Assembly: GCA_940671915.1 (NCBI GenBank)
Contig: CALNVZ010003434.1
Location: 12,640,929 to 12,704,928, forward strand
Direction of reading: 5' to 3'
From: Paracentrotus lividus
Taxonomy: Eukaryota > Echinodermata > Echinoidea > Camarodonta > Echinidae
Length of the DNA stretch: 64,000 bases
Part shown: piece after piece, positions 1 through 56,200 of the stretch
Position numbering within the stretch: the first letter of the stretch is position 1
How the letters are laid out: each line of letters begins with the position of its first letter
Position numbers and translations under genes: made by a program
The notes under the pieces: generated by a model
Database searches by the model: none
What the model saw: only the letters and a program-made list of their open reading frames with translations
Told to the model about the DNA's origin: nothing

Positions 1-2408
1 CACTCATTCGTGCATTACTTGACGAGTCAATCTAATTTTCATACAAAATGTAGTCAATATGTGTAACAAGAACTAACAACACCCCTGCCAAGTTATTAAG
101 CGGAAGACATTTTCTTTAAAAAGTTATGCTATTTTATTCATGATGGAGTGGCTTTTTTGTCAGCTTTTGTTGTTTCAATTTCATCCACACCCTGGCACAA
201 ATTTCGGAATTTTATGGGTTGCTATGTGTCGCTAAATCATTTGTCGTCGTTATTGGGGAGAGCCGTGTTTCATCCAAGCGTAAAGACATACACACAAACA
301 TTGGTACCAGAAGATGCGGTAGGAGTTACTCTTTAGAATATGTAAAATAATTTAGGGTTTATAAATTGGTTTTCTTTTTATTGACATTTTTCTTAGGTGT
401 AAAAGTTTTTTTGACTCACTCGTAATATATTGATGTTATTAAAAGACTGCCATGCAACCTACATTTCATTTATGACCTTTCCATTTAGCTTCATTTGGAA
501 ACGTCACATCAAATTGATTCTGAGACATGGTTATACATCTTAATATAATATTTGGCTGACAGTTTAGTAGTAAAAAGTAAAATTTTTACAATCTGCAGTT
601 GTGTTGAGTAGATTATCACTCTGTGGAAGGTTTATATTGTGTGTAATACTGTCAAGCCAACAATTGCATCACATCAAAGTGCTTTTATATAGAGTAGTAA
701 CATTCATCATGTTTATATTGAATGGCAACTATTTGATGTAGAGCTTCCAAATGAAAATTCCATAGGCACACCCCAGACCAGACTGATATTTAACTTATAA
801 TCAATGAAGGATTGCCAACCAATTAGATTTTATAGTGTTAGTGTGTGATAAAGATGTTATAGTGATACAATATAATCAGAGCGATATGGTTCTATATATA
901 GTACAATGTGATTAACAAAAGATCATAAAGAATATTAATGCATTGCTTGCAAGCACAGGCTGTACGACCAGCTTGCTCTGAAATCATAAATTATTTAAAC
1001 AGCATATAGTTATCATATCGATGGAGTGTCAGATATTTTTAAAGATACTTTCACCTTTATACTTACATAGTCAGGTAGGCCTTAATATAAGTTATTTGTC
1101 CTTCTGTAAATGCATATAAAGTTAGATTGGCTCTATTTTTGCAAAAAGATATCATTTGGATATTTCATTTTGCAAATATTTATTATTTTGAAAAAATATA
1201 CCAAGAAAATAAAGATAATGTGGTATAGTTTTATGATTTTTCAAAAAGCTGAAAGCTCACTTTCCCAGGCTTATCATTATTTTGTATATTATACATTTTT
1301 GTTTGAATATACATTCAAAGTACTATGTGTTCATTATGCTGGGTCTCCTCTTAGATAGGGTACTTTCCACATAAAAATTGAAGATGCCCGAACAGTCTCA
1401 AATCATGCCTGAAAATAGTCTGGAACATCTCACTTTTAACATAAAATAATTTTGAACTTGTGTGGAAAAACAAACCTTGGTGAAAAAGAGACACAAACTG
1501 TATAAAATAATACACTCAAATTTGTGTAGAACTTTCGATCCCTGTTTACTTTTTTTTCTTTGAAGAGTGTGACAACGTGAGATTATATACTCAATATTTT
1601 CCACATTTTCTATGTATGTTTGAAACTTTATTATAATCCCACATGTATTAGTCCAAAATTCTCTTTGAAGAGAGAAAGCTTGAAACGGGTAATATTTATA
1701 CTAAATATATTGTTCTGTTTTGCATTGAGTTCAATGCAAAATGAGCCAATTTATGCATTAAATTTGTGAGGCATGAATGTGGGACTGCAATATTGAATGG
1801 GGGTACCTATCTAGATTTGATAATTTTTTTTAAAAGTATACATTTGGCAACTGGTGCCGGATAGTTATTACTAATAATAAACTGTTTTAACAGATAATGT
1901 TTTCAAATAAATACTAAGCCTCTTTGCCTCGAATGAGCCTGAACTTGTCCTAAACAACGTAGAACATGAAGTTGTTTGTCTTTTTTGACCATCAAGTTTG
2001 GTAAGAGAATGAGAATTGAGAAGTAAAGTGTGGGCCTACATGTGAGAAAGCTAAGAGAAAGATTTAGAGAAGAGAGAGAGGGAGGAGAGAGAGAGAGAGG
2101 AGAGAGAAGGTAGGGGGGGGGGGGCGGCTGAAACACTCAAAGAAAATGAGGGGAGGCAGGGAGAGACAGCGTTTTTATTGGCAAACTGGAGTGAAAATTT
2201 TGTCCTTCTTTTTTTATGTGTGTGCTTTTTAAAAGTTTTATTCTTTAAATAATTTTTATTTATTCATTTTAGTTTTATTATTTATTTGTTTTATTATTTT
2301 GTTAGGCCTATTTTTAATTTGTTTATTTTTTTTTTGGGGGGGGGGAGGGATGGGGGCCAGGGCGGAGCTATTGTCAACAAGCAGTCATTAGTATAATAAT
2401 ACTTACAA

Positions 2409-2431
2409 TATATATATATATATATATATAT
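2409..2431. repeat. TA microsatellite
   Basis: Uninterrupted alternating TA, one of several in the window. Confidence 0.9.
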
Positions 2432-2691
2432 GTTCCTATTTTCGTCCTTAAGGCGAATTTCTTTGTTTCCTCCTTTTTATTCGCCCCAACTAACCCTATC
2501 CCTAACCCTATAGAATTGGCGTTAAGGGGAATTTTTCGCCTATAGAAAGTCGCTAAGGGAATGCTGACTGAATAAAGCTATTCTTCTCAGTTCCCCTTAA
2601 GGCCCGTTTTAGTAAGATATATATATATATATATTAGGCCTATCACAATGGAAACAAATAGAATTGATACTTAGAGCGGAAATTTGATAAC

Positions 2692-2716
2692 TGGGGGGGG
2701 GGGGGGGGGGGGGTGG
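2692..2716. repeat. Poly-G run
   Basis: About 20 consecutive G plus flanking Gs, on the strand opposite to a false proline-rich ORF. Confidence 0.85.
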
Positions 2717-3303
2717 GGAATGGGTTTGGCTTCTCTTTATTGGCAATTTTTTCTCTGAAAAAGACCTTAAAAATCCCAAATAAAACAAATCGGATACCCT
2801 TAAAGTAGCCAAATTCTAACATGCCAAAATTGAAATTTACATGGACATGTTAACAAAAAAAAATAATGAAAATAATTGGAAAGAGCCCTATAGGAACCCC
2901 ACCCCTCCCCCCATCCCAAGCAGGCCGTCGCCACTCATTATGTTTTCTGAGGGGCAGCTAGTATTATATGGAGCTAACCCAATTTAAGCCATTTAATTAA
3001 ATTTACGTTTAATCCAACACAACGTTCACAATAATAGCGTGGGAAAATGAGGAGATACGTCTAGATAAAGGCTATATTCACACGATACTTTCGTAATCGA
3101 CGAATAAAAGCAAGTGTCTTGAAACCAGACTATATCGAGGTACTACTACACAATTTCGCGTGTTATCGAGCGAACTCGCACCTCTCCGTTATATTCTCTC
3201 TGGTAAAAGATACAGAAAATTCCCTGTGTGATTACTAGGTAAATAAACTATTAATAAGTAATCTAAACACATAAAACCTTACTAAAGCTAGTTGTCAACT
3301 AAT

Positions 3304-3760
3304 TTAAAGGTAGTATCAGCCTTTTTCACAAATTGCGAAAACTAATGCAACTTGGCATAACTGTAGAATATGATCGACCTATACTGTCTATTCAATCTTA
3401 CTGTCATAGGTTGCCTAGATCAGTAATACGAAACGAAAATCTGACTACCAATCTTGACCAGCTCTCCATCAACATCGTTGATATTACAGCGCGTGCAGCA
3501 CGGACCGTACACAGCAATATACACACGGCGCATCAGCGTGCATTATTCTCTGCGCTAACGGTCAGCGGTTCGCACCGTACGGTATATCTTTCGAGTTTCG
3601 AAAAAATAGGAATGAATTTTGATAATCGCAATATAATGACAAACATACACTTTTGAGCTTAATCATGATGTGGGAAGATATAGTCATTGGTATACTACTA
3701 TATCCTCTAAAGGCTAGAAATTTAATATTTTTGCCTGCAAAAGGCTGACACTACCTTTAA
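3304..3760. mobile_element. 457-bp terminal-inverted-repeat element flanked by TTAA (family A, intact copy)
   Basis: Left end TTAAAGGTAGTATCAGCC, right end GGCTGACACTACCTTTAA: inverted repeats of about 20 bp with one mismatch, both bordered by TTAA. No meaningful ORF. A second copy, split by two nested insertions, lies at 14938-16198. Probably a non-autonomous DNA transposon. Confidence 0.75.
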
Positions 3761-4221
3761 CAGGGAAGAGTACACAGTTAGGTGATAACTAGGCTTCTGA
3801 AGGCTTTATGACTACGGGCCCTGTACAGCATTTTCTCTTTCTTGTTCTCTTTCTCTTTCCACTCAGGTATAAATGGGTATCACATGTGCTTGAGCACAAG
3901 TTTCTTGGCAGCTCAGCTATAACTTGGGTAAAAGTATTGGAATGCCACAAGCATCAAAATGTGAGGGAGCAAAGCAATACACAAAAGGTACTATCAATAT
4001 ACATAAGTCTTACACCATATGATTTTTCTACCACTTAATGAAGTCAATTGATGGGCCTAGATTCCAACCACTGACATTGGGATGAAAGTCTATGATAGTG
4101 CCTTGATAAAGATGAATGCACTTACATAACAACGCACACCCGGCTCATTGCAAAGCCCATTGGAAGCCTCCCAGATATGGCCATCATAAGATACAGTGCT
4201 CACAAGTTAGATTTGTCTATA

Positions 4222-4291
4222 ATAGACTTACCCCTGGTGATGTTGCTACCACTTTGTATGGAACCAGGTAGAGATCTAATCCAACCTGATG
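4222..4291 (-). repeat. Partial duplicate of PI4KA exon 34 with donor
   Basis: A 70-bp copy, identical by eye to 4357-4426, covering the 3' 60 bp of exon 34 and its gtaagt donor. Period 135 bp. It lacks the acceptor and the first half of the exon, so it is a pseudo-exon. Confidence 0.9.
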
Positions 4292-4366
4292 GAATCATAT
4301 CAATGGGCCTAGATTCAAACCATGTACATCAATATCACACTTTACCATAGTGCCCCATAGACTTAC

Positions 4367-46492
<42,126 letters not shown>

Positions 46493-47369
46493 TTTGTTTT
46501 TGTGATGACGCCCGCTCTCGTGTGTGACGTGAGCTAGCTCAAAGCTATTTTTGTGGATGGATGCCAAAATATCAGAGGCTGAGGGATGGATATTTTGTCT
46601 CTACTACGAGCATGATGTCCGCAATAAAACAAAATGGCATGCCAACTAAGTTATTATTTATTGTCAATAAAATTACAAGTGTGATAATGAGTCATGACAG
46701 ATCACGTGGGACACAACTCAAAAAGTATTTGGTTGCTTTTATTCCCCAGTTGCACAACCAGATTCATATAGCTCAATACTCCAAGGAACATAGAGAGTTT
46801 TTAAGCTCAACAAAGTTTATCTACATAAAATGACTTGTAGACACATATTACATTTTTGTTCAAATGAGCAGTTTGTAACAAAGATTTAAAGAAAAATAAT
46901 TTTGGATTTGAAATTTTGGAGCCTATTTCTATTGCCTTTAAATTTGGTGTACAATTATTATTTTCTTATAGAAAATGGGAAAATATTTGTTTTAACATAT
47001 TTTCCTTGTTTTGTTGTAAGATAGATGCCTTTATTCAAATAGAAAGCAAGAGTAGTTTAGTTTTCACGTTTATATATTTCACTTTTGGATGTATACTTGA
47101 TAAAGTTTACAAAAATAATATGCAATATAGAAAATGAATCTTTTATTCTTAGTTTTCTCTCATTATTTATTTCTTTTTTTTTTTTTAGTGAGAATCACAT
47201 GTGTGGAATATCTGCCTCTTTCAAAAGAATGTAATTTATCTTGTGCAATGTATAATTCCACTTGAAATCAACCGATATGTAATGAATTTTCGCATTTGCA
47301 TGTGTCAAAAGTAAACTTTTAAGACTTTATAGGCCAACAAACTTGCTGCCAATAATTAGATAACCCCCC

Positions 47370-47760
47370 ATATCAATCAATCAATCAATCAATGAAGCAA
47401 GCAAATAATCAAGCAATCATCCAACCGATGACAAATTGAACAGTCAACAGAACAAGCAACTATTCAGTCCATGAATATATCAACTCTACTAATCAACCAA
47501 TATTAATTGATCATTCAATAAACCGATCAATTATTCAGCTAATTAAGTAACCAAAAAACCAGTCAACCAAAACAGCAATCAACCAATTTAATTACTCACT
47601 AACCAACCAAGCAATCAATCATACCATGCAACTAAATTATTAATCAATTAACCAAACAATAAATCAATCAAAACTTCAATTTGCTATTGATCCAACTCAA
47701 TAACCAACCAATCAATCAACCAACTATAACCAATCGATATACCAATTAACAAACCACCCA
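47370..47760. repeat. Degenerate CAAT/CCAA low-complexity tract
   Basis: About 390 bp built from caat, caac and aacc words; starts as pure (CAAT)n. Confidence 0.8.
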
Positions 47761-49560
47761 AAAGTTAATTTAGATATTTCATTTTAACATTGTAAAATAA
47801 TGTATTTTGCTATATCTTTGTTTTCCATTTTTATTTATTTTTTAGTGTGTTTTAAATTCATTATAGGAAATATTAATCCAACAGAAATTCAGATGAAATT
47901 ATAACATGAAATTATGAACAACATCTTAATTTTTCCCAAAATTATGGAATATCTGGGCAATGTACCATTCTCTCAAGCACTTTGTAAAAACAAATCACAG
48001 ACAAGTTTATAAAGTTTGTGTTTTATAAAGTTTTTAATATCACCATACAAATATTCTATAATTTACACAAAATTTAAGACACAATGCCAGTTTGGCAGAT
48101 AATTCATAGGCATCCAAATCCAAGATATATATATATATATATAAATAGGAAACATAATGGTGGATGGACTTTATGATGGACTTTATTTGGTGAATTGTAT
48201 GAATAATTGACTCAAAAGGGTTGTGTTTAACTATGTTTTAAAGAACTGAAATTAATATCACAGGTTTAACTGCAACGCCAAAATATAAGTCTGAAGCTCC
48301 AAAAAAAAAAAATTATAATAAAATGAATACAAATACTATAAATAAATTGGTCAATTGATATAAAACAAACATTAATCATCTGTTAATAATCATTGAGCTA
48401 TTTACAGAAATATAAATACATTTCTTTCACTCCAATCTATCAAGTATATTGACCTATTTACTATTCAAGATAGTTTTTAAATTAGTTTGCCTAATGTTAA
48501 TGCAGTCATGTAATCTTGGTCAATGGGGTGGAAACCATGTAAACATGGTAGTTTACATGTGAATCATGAAAACTGTTAATGATGTGAATCATGAAAACTG
48601 TTTTCATTTGCCAAAACAATTCACTAAGAAAATAAAATCCACATTTTATTGTTTCAATGTTGTTGTTTTTTAATCATAAATATGAGATAATCTTTACAAC
48701 AGCAGTCTCCAAACTTTTTGTACAGTCCATTTCTTCTGAAAATAAAACCAGGTAAATCCAGATTATCCTAATTGTAATACATTTAGAATATTTTCTATAT
48801 TATATATTTGTTCCCTTTATATCAGAGTTAAAAATCTTTCATTAATCAATCTCACAAGACAGTTGGTGCTTTAGGAGTACTGTGTATCATCATACATACA
48901 ATGTATGTACATCATGAAATGTCAAATGCTACCATCATTACTGATTATTTTGATATTCATCTACTAGACAATACCACATGGACATGTACATTAACTGAAT
49001 CACTCTGCGGGGTTCATTTTATGTGTGTTGGGTCATTATATTCCTACTTATTAATATGACCATCTGGGGTTCAGGTGAGGCATTCAATATTTCTTGTCCA
49101 AAGAGAGTGTTGAACATCAGAAGAATATCCGTAACATAGAGAGACTAAATGTGAAACTTGTTCTTCAACACTCCTAAAATATATATGTCAACCTTGCATG
49201 TCATAGTCAAACTCACATTAGTTAAAGGTCTTTTTAGGTAATCTTCTCTTTATATTCAACTGTCCCTTTTGTAAGTTGACTGCATACTTTTATTATTCCC
49301 CTCAAATGGAGTGATCCTCCAAGTCTTGAATAAACTCGTCACCATTTCCAGCACAGAGACTGCCTCGTAAGAAAACTAATTAAGTCTATTGACCCAGATT
49401 CTGAATTCTAAATAACTCATTTTCTGCAGCCTGGTATTTCATACTGTGGCTTAAATTAAACCAGACTTCAAAAAGAGATTTTGAATAGGCAATGAACACA
49501 GTGTGAATTCTGCAGTGTATAATACATAACAGTGAGGTCTGCATCACAATCCTCCATATT

Positions 49561-49810
49561 TGAAGAGTTTCATTCCAAAAGGGACTAAATCCACTTTTGA
49601 TGAAAATTTAGTTATTGATATCAGGACATTGTTCAGGTACGTACCCATCTTTAAACAAAAGAACTTACTTAAATTTTGATTGCAACTTCCAGAAATTGCA
49701 AGTTTTAATTTCAATTTTCCATAGACGCCTGTACAAAATCTGGCAAAGAAATGCCATTTACTCAGAAGTTGCAAAAGTGGATTTAGTCCCTTTTGGAACT
49801 AAGCTCTTCA
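49561..49810. mobile_element. 250-bp MITE with about 40-bp inverted arms
   Basis: Left tgaagagtttcattccaaaa then gggactaaatccactttt; right mirror ccacttttgc-type arm ending aagctcttca. Few mismatches; non-coding. Confidence 0.8.
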
Positions 49811-50188
49811 TTTAGAGGACCCGGACATCAGAATATGGGGTAAACGGTCAGTAGGCATATCTAAATGGGCTAAAATTATGAATAATCAAACTGAATTCCA
49901 CCTTACTCTACTGCTTTGAACAAAACAAATAAAAGGATTATGAATAATCAAAGTATGTAATCTTCAGCAATGTTAAATCATTAAATGAATGCAGATTACA
50001 AGAATCAACAGCAGGCATTTAGGCTTTGATAGTTCTTTAGTTACAGAAACATGCATCCATGTCCTACAGATAGCAAGTTTGATACTAAAAGCTTCTCATC
50101 AATCCCTCTCATTTACTGGACGACCCTTTGACAAGATTGGAGGAATTTGGAGACTACTATTCAAATTTTAAGATGGGGAATTCTTTTT

Positions 50189-50276
50189 CTAGATGGCATG
50201 TTTGATAATGTGGGCAGCCTCGACGACCGTCTGGGTAGGGCGTTGAACTCTTGGGTCCATGATAGGCACAGCCATC
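50189..50276 (-). CDS. CCDC65: CCDC65 exon 8 (residues 472-500, stop)
   Basis: Acceptor ccacag. Encodes [20 protein letters not shown] and AHIIKHAI, then TAG. The [10 protein letters not shown] end matches the human EAAHVVSHIL terminus, which fixes this as the last coding exon. It is too short to stand out as an ORF. Confidence 0.93.
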
Positions 50277-53200
50277 CTGTGGGAAGAGAGAGATAGAGAG
50301 AGAAAACTGTGTAAATATAACATAAGAACTGATTTCATTCATTCACATATGTTGCTACAATAATCATAAAAACTTGAATAAAAGATGTTTTGGCATCAAA
50401 AGGATACAACCAGACAATTTTATCAATGTGATAAATATGCAACATCGCAGTGTTAAAGTGAACTTGTGTTCTGGTCAGTAAATTGGAATGCGGAAGACAC
50501 TGTCTGAAAGTGATTTGGAGAGGTTGATAACAGTTCACCTAACCATTATTTTGTGCTCTGAGGTTTTGGAATCGCCAAAATTATAAGAAATTAACCCAAT
50601 TCAGCTTTGGATTCACATGCACTTACACAGAAATGCATCTATGGGGCAAGAAAAAATTTTCGGGACCCAAACATATGTTAGATGTGTGGTATATTTTGGA
50701 TCATATAATGACTATTAGGGCATTTGAAGATCAATCTTTTCTTGTGGAGCTTTTTAGTATGATAAAATTTCCAAATATCATGAAAATAACAGGAAAGCTC
50801 ACAATATAATTTTCTACAATTTTCCCACACCTTCCCACTACTCTAGATTCCCTTTAATGTTTAAACATTTTTTCAGTCCAACCAGGTATGCAAGTGTATA
50901 GACAAGGAAAAATAGTACTCAAAATTATACTGCATCATGGAAGGGACAATAACATATTGGTATGGGCTTATAAAGAGGGAATAAATTTGCCTTACAACAT
51001 GAACTAAAGCGTAAGCAGTTTGGCAGCATGTACTGCCCTTTGAATGGGCATGTAGCAATGAACAAACTGCACTTTCAAGGATATTTAAACAATGGCTACA
51101 GTATAAGTCATACGTTTGCAATTTTAGCAATTTTAGATAAGCAGGGGAAATTAGCGAATGGATAAATGTGCAATGTTGGGGATCACTTCATTACAATAAG
51201 TAGGTAGACATATATTGAAGTGGAATTGAATTGAATTGAATTGAAAAGGTTTTATTGCGATCAAACATGGCAGCCCAAAGGGCAATTGAATTGCATTCAA
51301 TGTACAACATAATCTTTTAAAACATATTAAACACTTTAACAAAATTTTTCGCAAGGATAGACTCACGAAATTCATGAACATAAAACACCTGCAACTTGTA
51401 CGGCTTATACAGTATTAGATAAAGGGTCCTTTTATTTTATAAAGGCATGAATGAGGAAAATGCCAAGGACGGTAGGGATACTTACGGGGCATTTGTCTTC
51501 TGGTTGACCACAAAGAGTGGATTGACCTGACTTAGGATCTCATCGTTGACTGAGATACCGTCCAAGTACTGCTTGAGTACTGTCCTGAGACGCTGGTTCT
51601 CACCCACCAAGGTGGACCGCTCCTTGTCCAGGGCTACCTTGTCCAGGAGAGCCTTGTTGTAACGCTTCCAGAAGTTCTCAAGGGATTGGTACTCATGCAT
51701 GATCTGATCAGGGAAAAATAGGTTTTGAGTGGTTAGAACATCACATAAGTGTTCATGTTTCATTTGTTGATAGTTTATACTACCTGGGTTTATTGCATAA
51801 AACTTACAATTGATGGTAAATTAGCCATCTGTGGTGACTTCAAAGGAAACTTTTAATTTGATTGAGCAATCTTTGATGGCAGAGTTACCATTAATAGTCA
51901 GATTTATACAATGGGGCCGTGAATGTCATGTTATTGGACAGTACCATGTCACTGGCAAAGAATACACTAAATACAAGGAAATGAATAAATGTCGCTTTAC
52001 TATGGATTAGAAGTGCTGCTTTGTTTTGGATCTGACCACTGCGTAAAAGCACCTTTATCTATAAACTTTCTTATTCTGTAATTGACTGATTTGGATACAT
52101 TGGAAACATGTTGCATCATCTTCATATTTTTATTATAAGTTACATCTAATATTCAAACAGGCGAGGAAAATATAACATTGCTATGATTGTCAACTTTATG
52201 CTGGACACTGGGTAGCACCGTTGATGCTTGGGAGATTTATTTCCAATTTTGGTTGCTTGTTCTACTACAGCACGACGAGAACAAAAACATGTATTGCATA
52301 CCTCTGCAAGTTGTTCTGATGGAGGTTCAGCTACAGCTGCTGCTACATCTTCTTGTTCCTCTGAGGTTAAACTAGTAGCATAGAAGGGTAGAACCTTCTC
52401 CTCCTCTGTCTCCAGTTTACGACTCATCTCGGCCAGTTTTAATATCCTCTCCCCCTAGAATATATTAAATATTAATAATGATAATATTAATCATATTCCG
52501 TTCATGTATATTGCATATCACATTAAGAATGTAAGAATGTCAATATCATTAAAACGATAACCTTACAGTTTGACATACATCATTTATTGATGTGTACTAA
52601 AAATGAGAAAAGACCTTGATTCTAATTTTAAAAAAAAATAAAATGTTTAGGATATCCATAGTGATTTTCAATAAAAATCAAACAAATTCCATTTGTATTG
52701 TGATTAATGTAAAGGTATTTTCAATTATAGATGTCACAGCTATCGGATGTGAACATAAAAAACTTCACGAATTTTTCATCATTCAAATAACCTTCCTTTC
52801 CACATCGTTTTAAAACAATTTTTAACACCCTCACCATATCAAGTTTCCTTTTGACTTCTTTGATAGATGCATTGCTTTCGAGCGTCAGCTTGGTAAGTCG
52901 TGATCTTTCGTTTTCTCTGAAGTTATTCATCTGACTTTTAAGTTCGTGGAAGTGTTGCGCAATGACCTCTCTCTGTTCTCTCAAATCTCGATTCCTTTCC
53001 TCGCTTTCTCTAGAGTTCTGAGACATCTTAGCTTTCAGGGAAGCAATGTTGTCCTGCAAAGAGAAAATAAAATTATTATTAAATCTGTATCTATTTAAAA
53101 AGATGTAATTATGACGAATTGTAAAAACCATATTAGTTCTGGTATAAATAATTTGGATACCAAATGTGTTTTCAATTCTTTTCAGTTCTATTTCTGTTGA

Positions 53201-56200
53201 ACAGACTAAAAGGAGAACATGTGACCTGTTGGCTCAAAACCACCCATAATCCAACATAATTAATTTTGGGTTTTTGAGATGGCAGATGCAAATCTTTCTT
53301 ATGATAGAAAATATTAAGTGTAACCAGTTGTAAATCATTTCAGCATAAAAGCAATCAATAGCATCTATAAACATGGACAAATATTTTCTTCCTATTTTTG
53401 TCCCCAATCTTCAGCCATATAAAATGTGAGTTATGTGTCAGAAAAGGCAGTAACTTTACATATCTATAAGATTGAAAGGTAGACAGAGAACCAAAATCTC
53501 TGTTTAATGTTGAGGTCCCTTTTTGCTATATACGGTATAGGCCTAAGTGACAGATTGTTGCCAGTAATTAAAATATTACATATTAGATGAAAAGACAAGG
53601 ACTTACAGATATTCTCTGTAGTTTACGCATCTGCATCTCAATCTCCTTAGCACTCTTCTCATCCTTGTCCTTAAGTGTCTCAAAGGCAGCTTTCCTCTCC
53701 TCTGTGGATTCCTGGTAGCTCTTGAGGGCTTGTTGAAACTGAGCCCATAGATCTTCTACCTGACCCTCTAGTTGGAGACGCAGTGCATGCTTCTCCTCAA
53801 GATTCTGTCATGATAATAATAGTCATTTTAATAGAATAGGAATGTGTTGTATGGTACATTAGTCCTTGAGGGCTTGTTGAATCTGATGGACGTTGTAACA
53901 TTTCTAATCGCTCAAACATTTATTAAGCTTAATTGATGAAGATATGTTGGGTTATCACAAATAACCCCAAAACATGTCAGGGAGGATGAGAACTCAACTC
54001 TTTTAGAACTAATTATCCTAAATTATGGAATAAACTTTCAAACGAAATAAAAAAATAGTTCAACGCTCTCAAGATTTAGAAAGCTGAGCAGACAAATGAT
54101 AACTTCTGTATGATGTTATTTCTTGTCTTCTTTTTTTTTTTATTCTTTCTCCCCTCCCTCCTTCCCCACTGCTGCATTAGTGTACTTCTTTGGTTCATAT
54201 TTGTTTTGTTTGTTTCAGATAACTTTCTAAGTAATTTTTCGTGTTTATTAATTATTAATTCATTATTGTGTAATGTAATTTGGTGGCGCCTTTTTATATG
54301 CTCTGCTTTCTCCGGGGTCACCAAACCATCATTTAATTTTTTTGTAAAAATGTTATCACTTTAACTGTAATTCGTATTTTGATGATGGTTAAATAAATAA
54401 ATGAAATGAAATGAAATACTATACTATAGTAACAAAGGATAAAATAGAACAAGTCCTTGTAAGGTGAAATTAAATGAAAGATATGTACTCTTTTATGGGA
54501 CATTAATATTGGCTCATGAGGGCTTGCTATATCATCTTCTAAGTTCTAGCTAGATAAGTGCTATATATTATTATATACCTTATATACTTTTGGATGAACC
54601 TATTTTGATGTGGTCGCAAATTGTTGCCCTTGTATCACAACAATATATGCCACCTTGATGAATGTTCAGTCCATGATTCCTTTGCTGTATACATTATGTA
54701 GTTAAATTAAAAATGTGACCTGTCTACTGGGTGTACTGTTATTGTCCTACTGCCCATCTCTGCATCATGAGGAAGCAGAGAAGACATCCTTACCTTATTC
54801 TTGATCTCATCCCTGAGACTCTGGAAATCCTGTCTTGCATCATTCTCCCTCTCTGTGCAGTTCTGCTCCATGGCAAACAGAATGTCCTGAAGGTCGTTCA
54901 GCTCTTGCTTGTGCTGCTCAATAATCAGTGCCCTCTCTGTGTCAAACTCTTTCTTCAGAACCTCAAGTTCTTCCAGGTATTCTGACTTGAGGATCTGTAA
55001 TCTGCTCTTCTGGAGGTCTGTATGGTGGAGAAAGCAAGAGAGAATACAATTAGTTTTGATTTAGTAACAAAAATCAATCTTGAGATATTGAGCATTAATG
55101 AATACAAGTGCATGATCAACATTTTGATATCACATAGTAGTACCGATTTTTAAAGGTGTTTACAATAAAAAGTGTTTTCTTTCATAAATTTCCAATTTCC
55201 ACCAATCACATTTTTCACATACTGTATGTTGAACTCAACTTTTTAATTGCTCATTTAATGTTGCTTTATTTCAGGCAAGGTCTTCAGTCACCCTGTCTAC
55301 AGTAATAAACATATTTTATCTGGATTGAGATCACCCCATTTAGTTCAACATCCTTCCAAGGTCAATAGCTATATTGTTCATGATGCTTCTCACACCCTTG
55401 AAGACTTACCCACAAGCCCATCCATGTTCTGTAAGTGGCTCCTCAGTCCCATGGCATACTGTTCTTCTGCTTCCTGCAGGTCTTTGACCAGAGACTTAAT
55501 GACACTGTCCTTCCTGTCCACCACACGCTCAAAGGTCTGACTTAGGATCTCAATATCATTCTTCAGCTCCCTGGACTTGGCAGCACGCATGATGTTCCTC
55601 CATTGATGAGTGATCTTATACATGTTGAAGCGGGTGTTCCTCTCTTCTTTCACAAGTTTATCCTATGAGGTGTAAGAATAAATGAACATCTATCAGATTC
55701 CATTTTTCATCACTTCTACTTTTGCTGTATATACTTATCTAACTTGGAGAGTCATTGAATTTGAAAACTATGTATTCCTCCTGTTTAGGGCACTTGAAAG
55801 AATAAAACATATTAATACTGCTCATTTAAAAAAAAAATACAATTAAAAAAGAATGAGCACTAAAATTTGTTACATTGTTTCTGCCAACTCTTAGTAGATA
55901 TTCAACCAATGAAATCTCGCAAGTTATAATCCAAGCTTTCAATAACAAACACCATAATGTTTTCATGGCTAACTTTTATACAGCTCTGGATTCCAATTAA
56001 AACTTAGACCTATACATTTTCTGGTTTCCTCTTCTCTATTTTGAAGGGGTGGTGGAGGATTAAAGAAATTGTAATATGAAAATAATTTTGTTATTTACAA
56101 AAAACATTATCCTCAATTAAAAAATATTCAACAACGAGGAAAAAAATGTAGGCCTACAGTTTAAATAGATTAAACACAATGATTACCTTTAAAAACTGAT

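Larger units (their letters stand above)
1..3303. other. No gene seen; AT-rich DNA, probably PI4KA intron 34
   Basis: No exon with family similarity was recognised on either strand. It contains AG-rich and G-rich runs (2040-2125, 2332-2350, 2692-2716), a TA microsatellite (2409-2431) and a repeat-like segment at 2430-2620 with short telomere-like ccctaaccct words. The remaining PI4KA exons must lie further left. Confidence 0.6.
46493..50188. other. Intergenic region between PI4KA start and CCDC65 end
   Basis: No gene seen. PI4KA promoter and 5' UTR should lie just right of 46492; gtgacgtgag at 46525-46534 is a CRE/E-box-like word. 47370-47760 is a degenerate CAAT/CCAA low-complexity tract. 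A MITE is at 49561-49810. Confidence 0.6.

Noticed and set aside
2484-2530. Telomere-like ccctaaccct words
   Set aside because: Only two or three imperfect units inside an ordinary interspersed repeat.
3304-3760. A 107-aa ORF at 3333-3656
   Set aside because: Lies wholly inside a TTAA-flanked inverted-repeat element; the second copy does not keep the frame.
1-4366. Search for the missing PI4KA kinase exons (DRHNGN, DFG motifs)
   Set aside because: No matching coding segment could be found on the minus strand, so the rest of the gene is placed outside the window.
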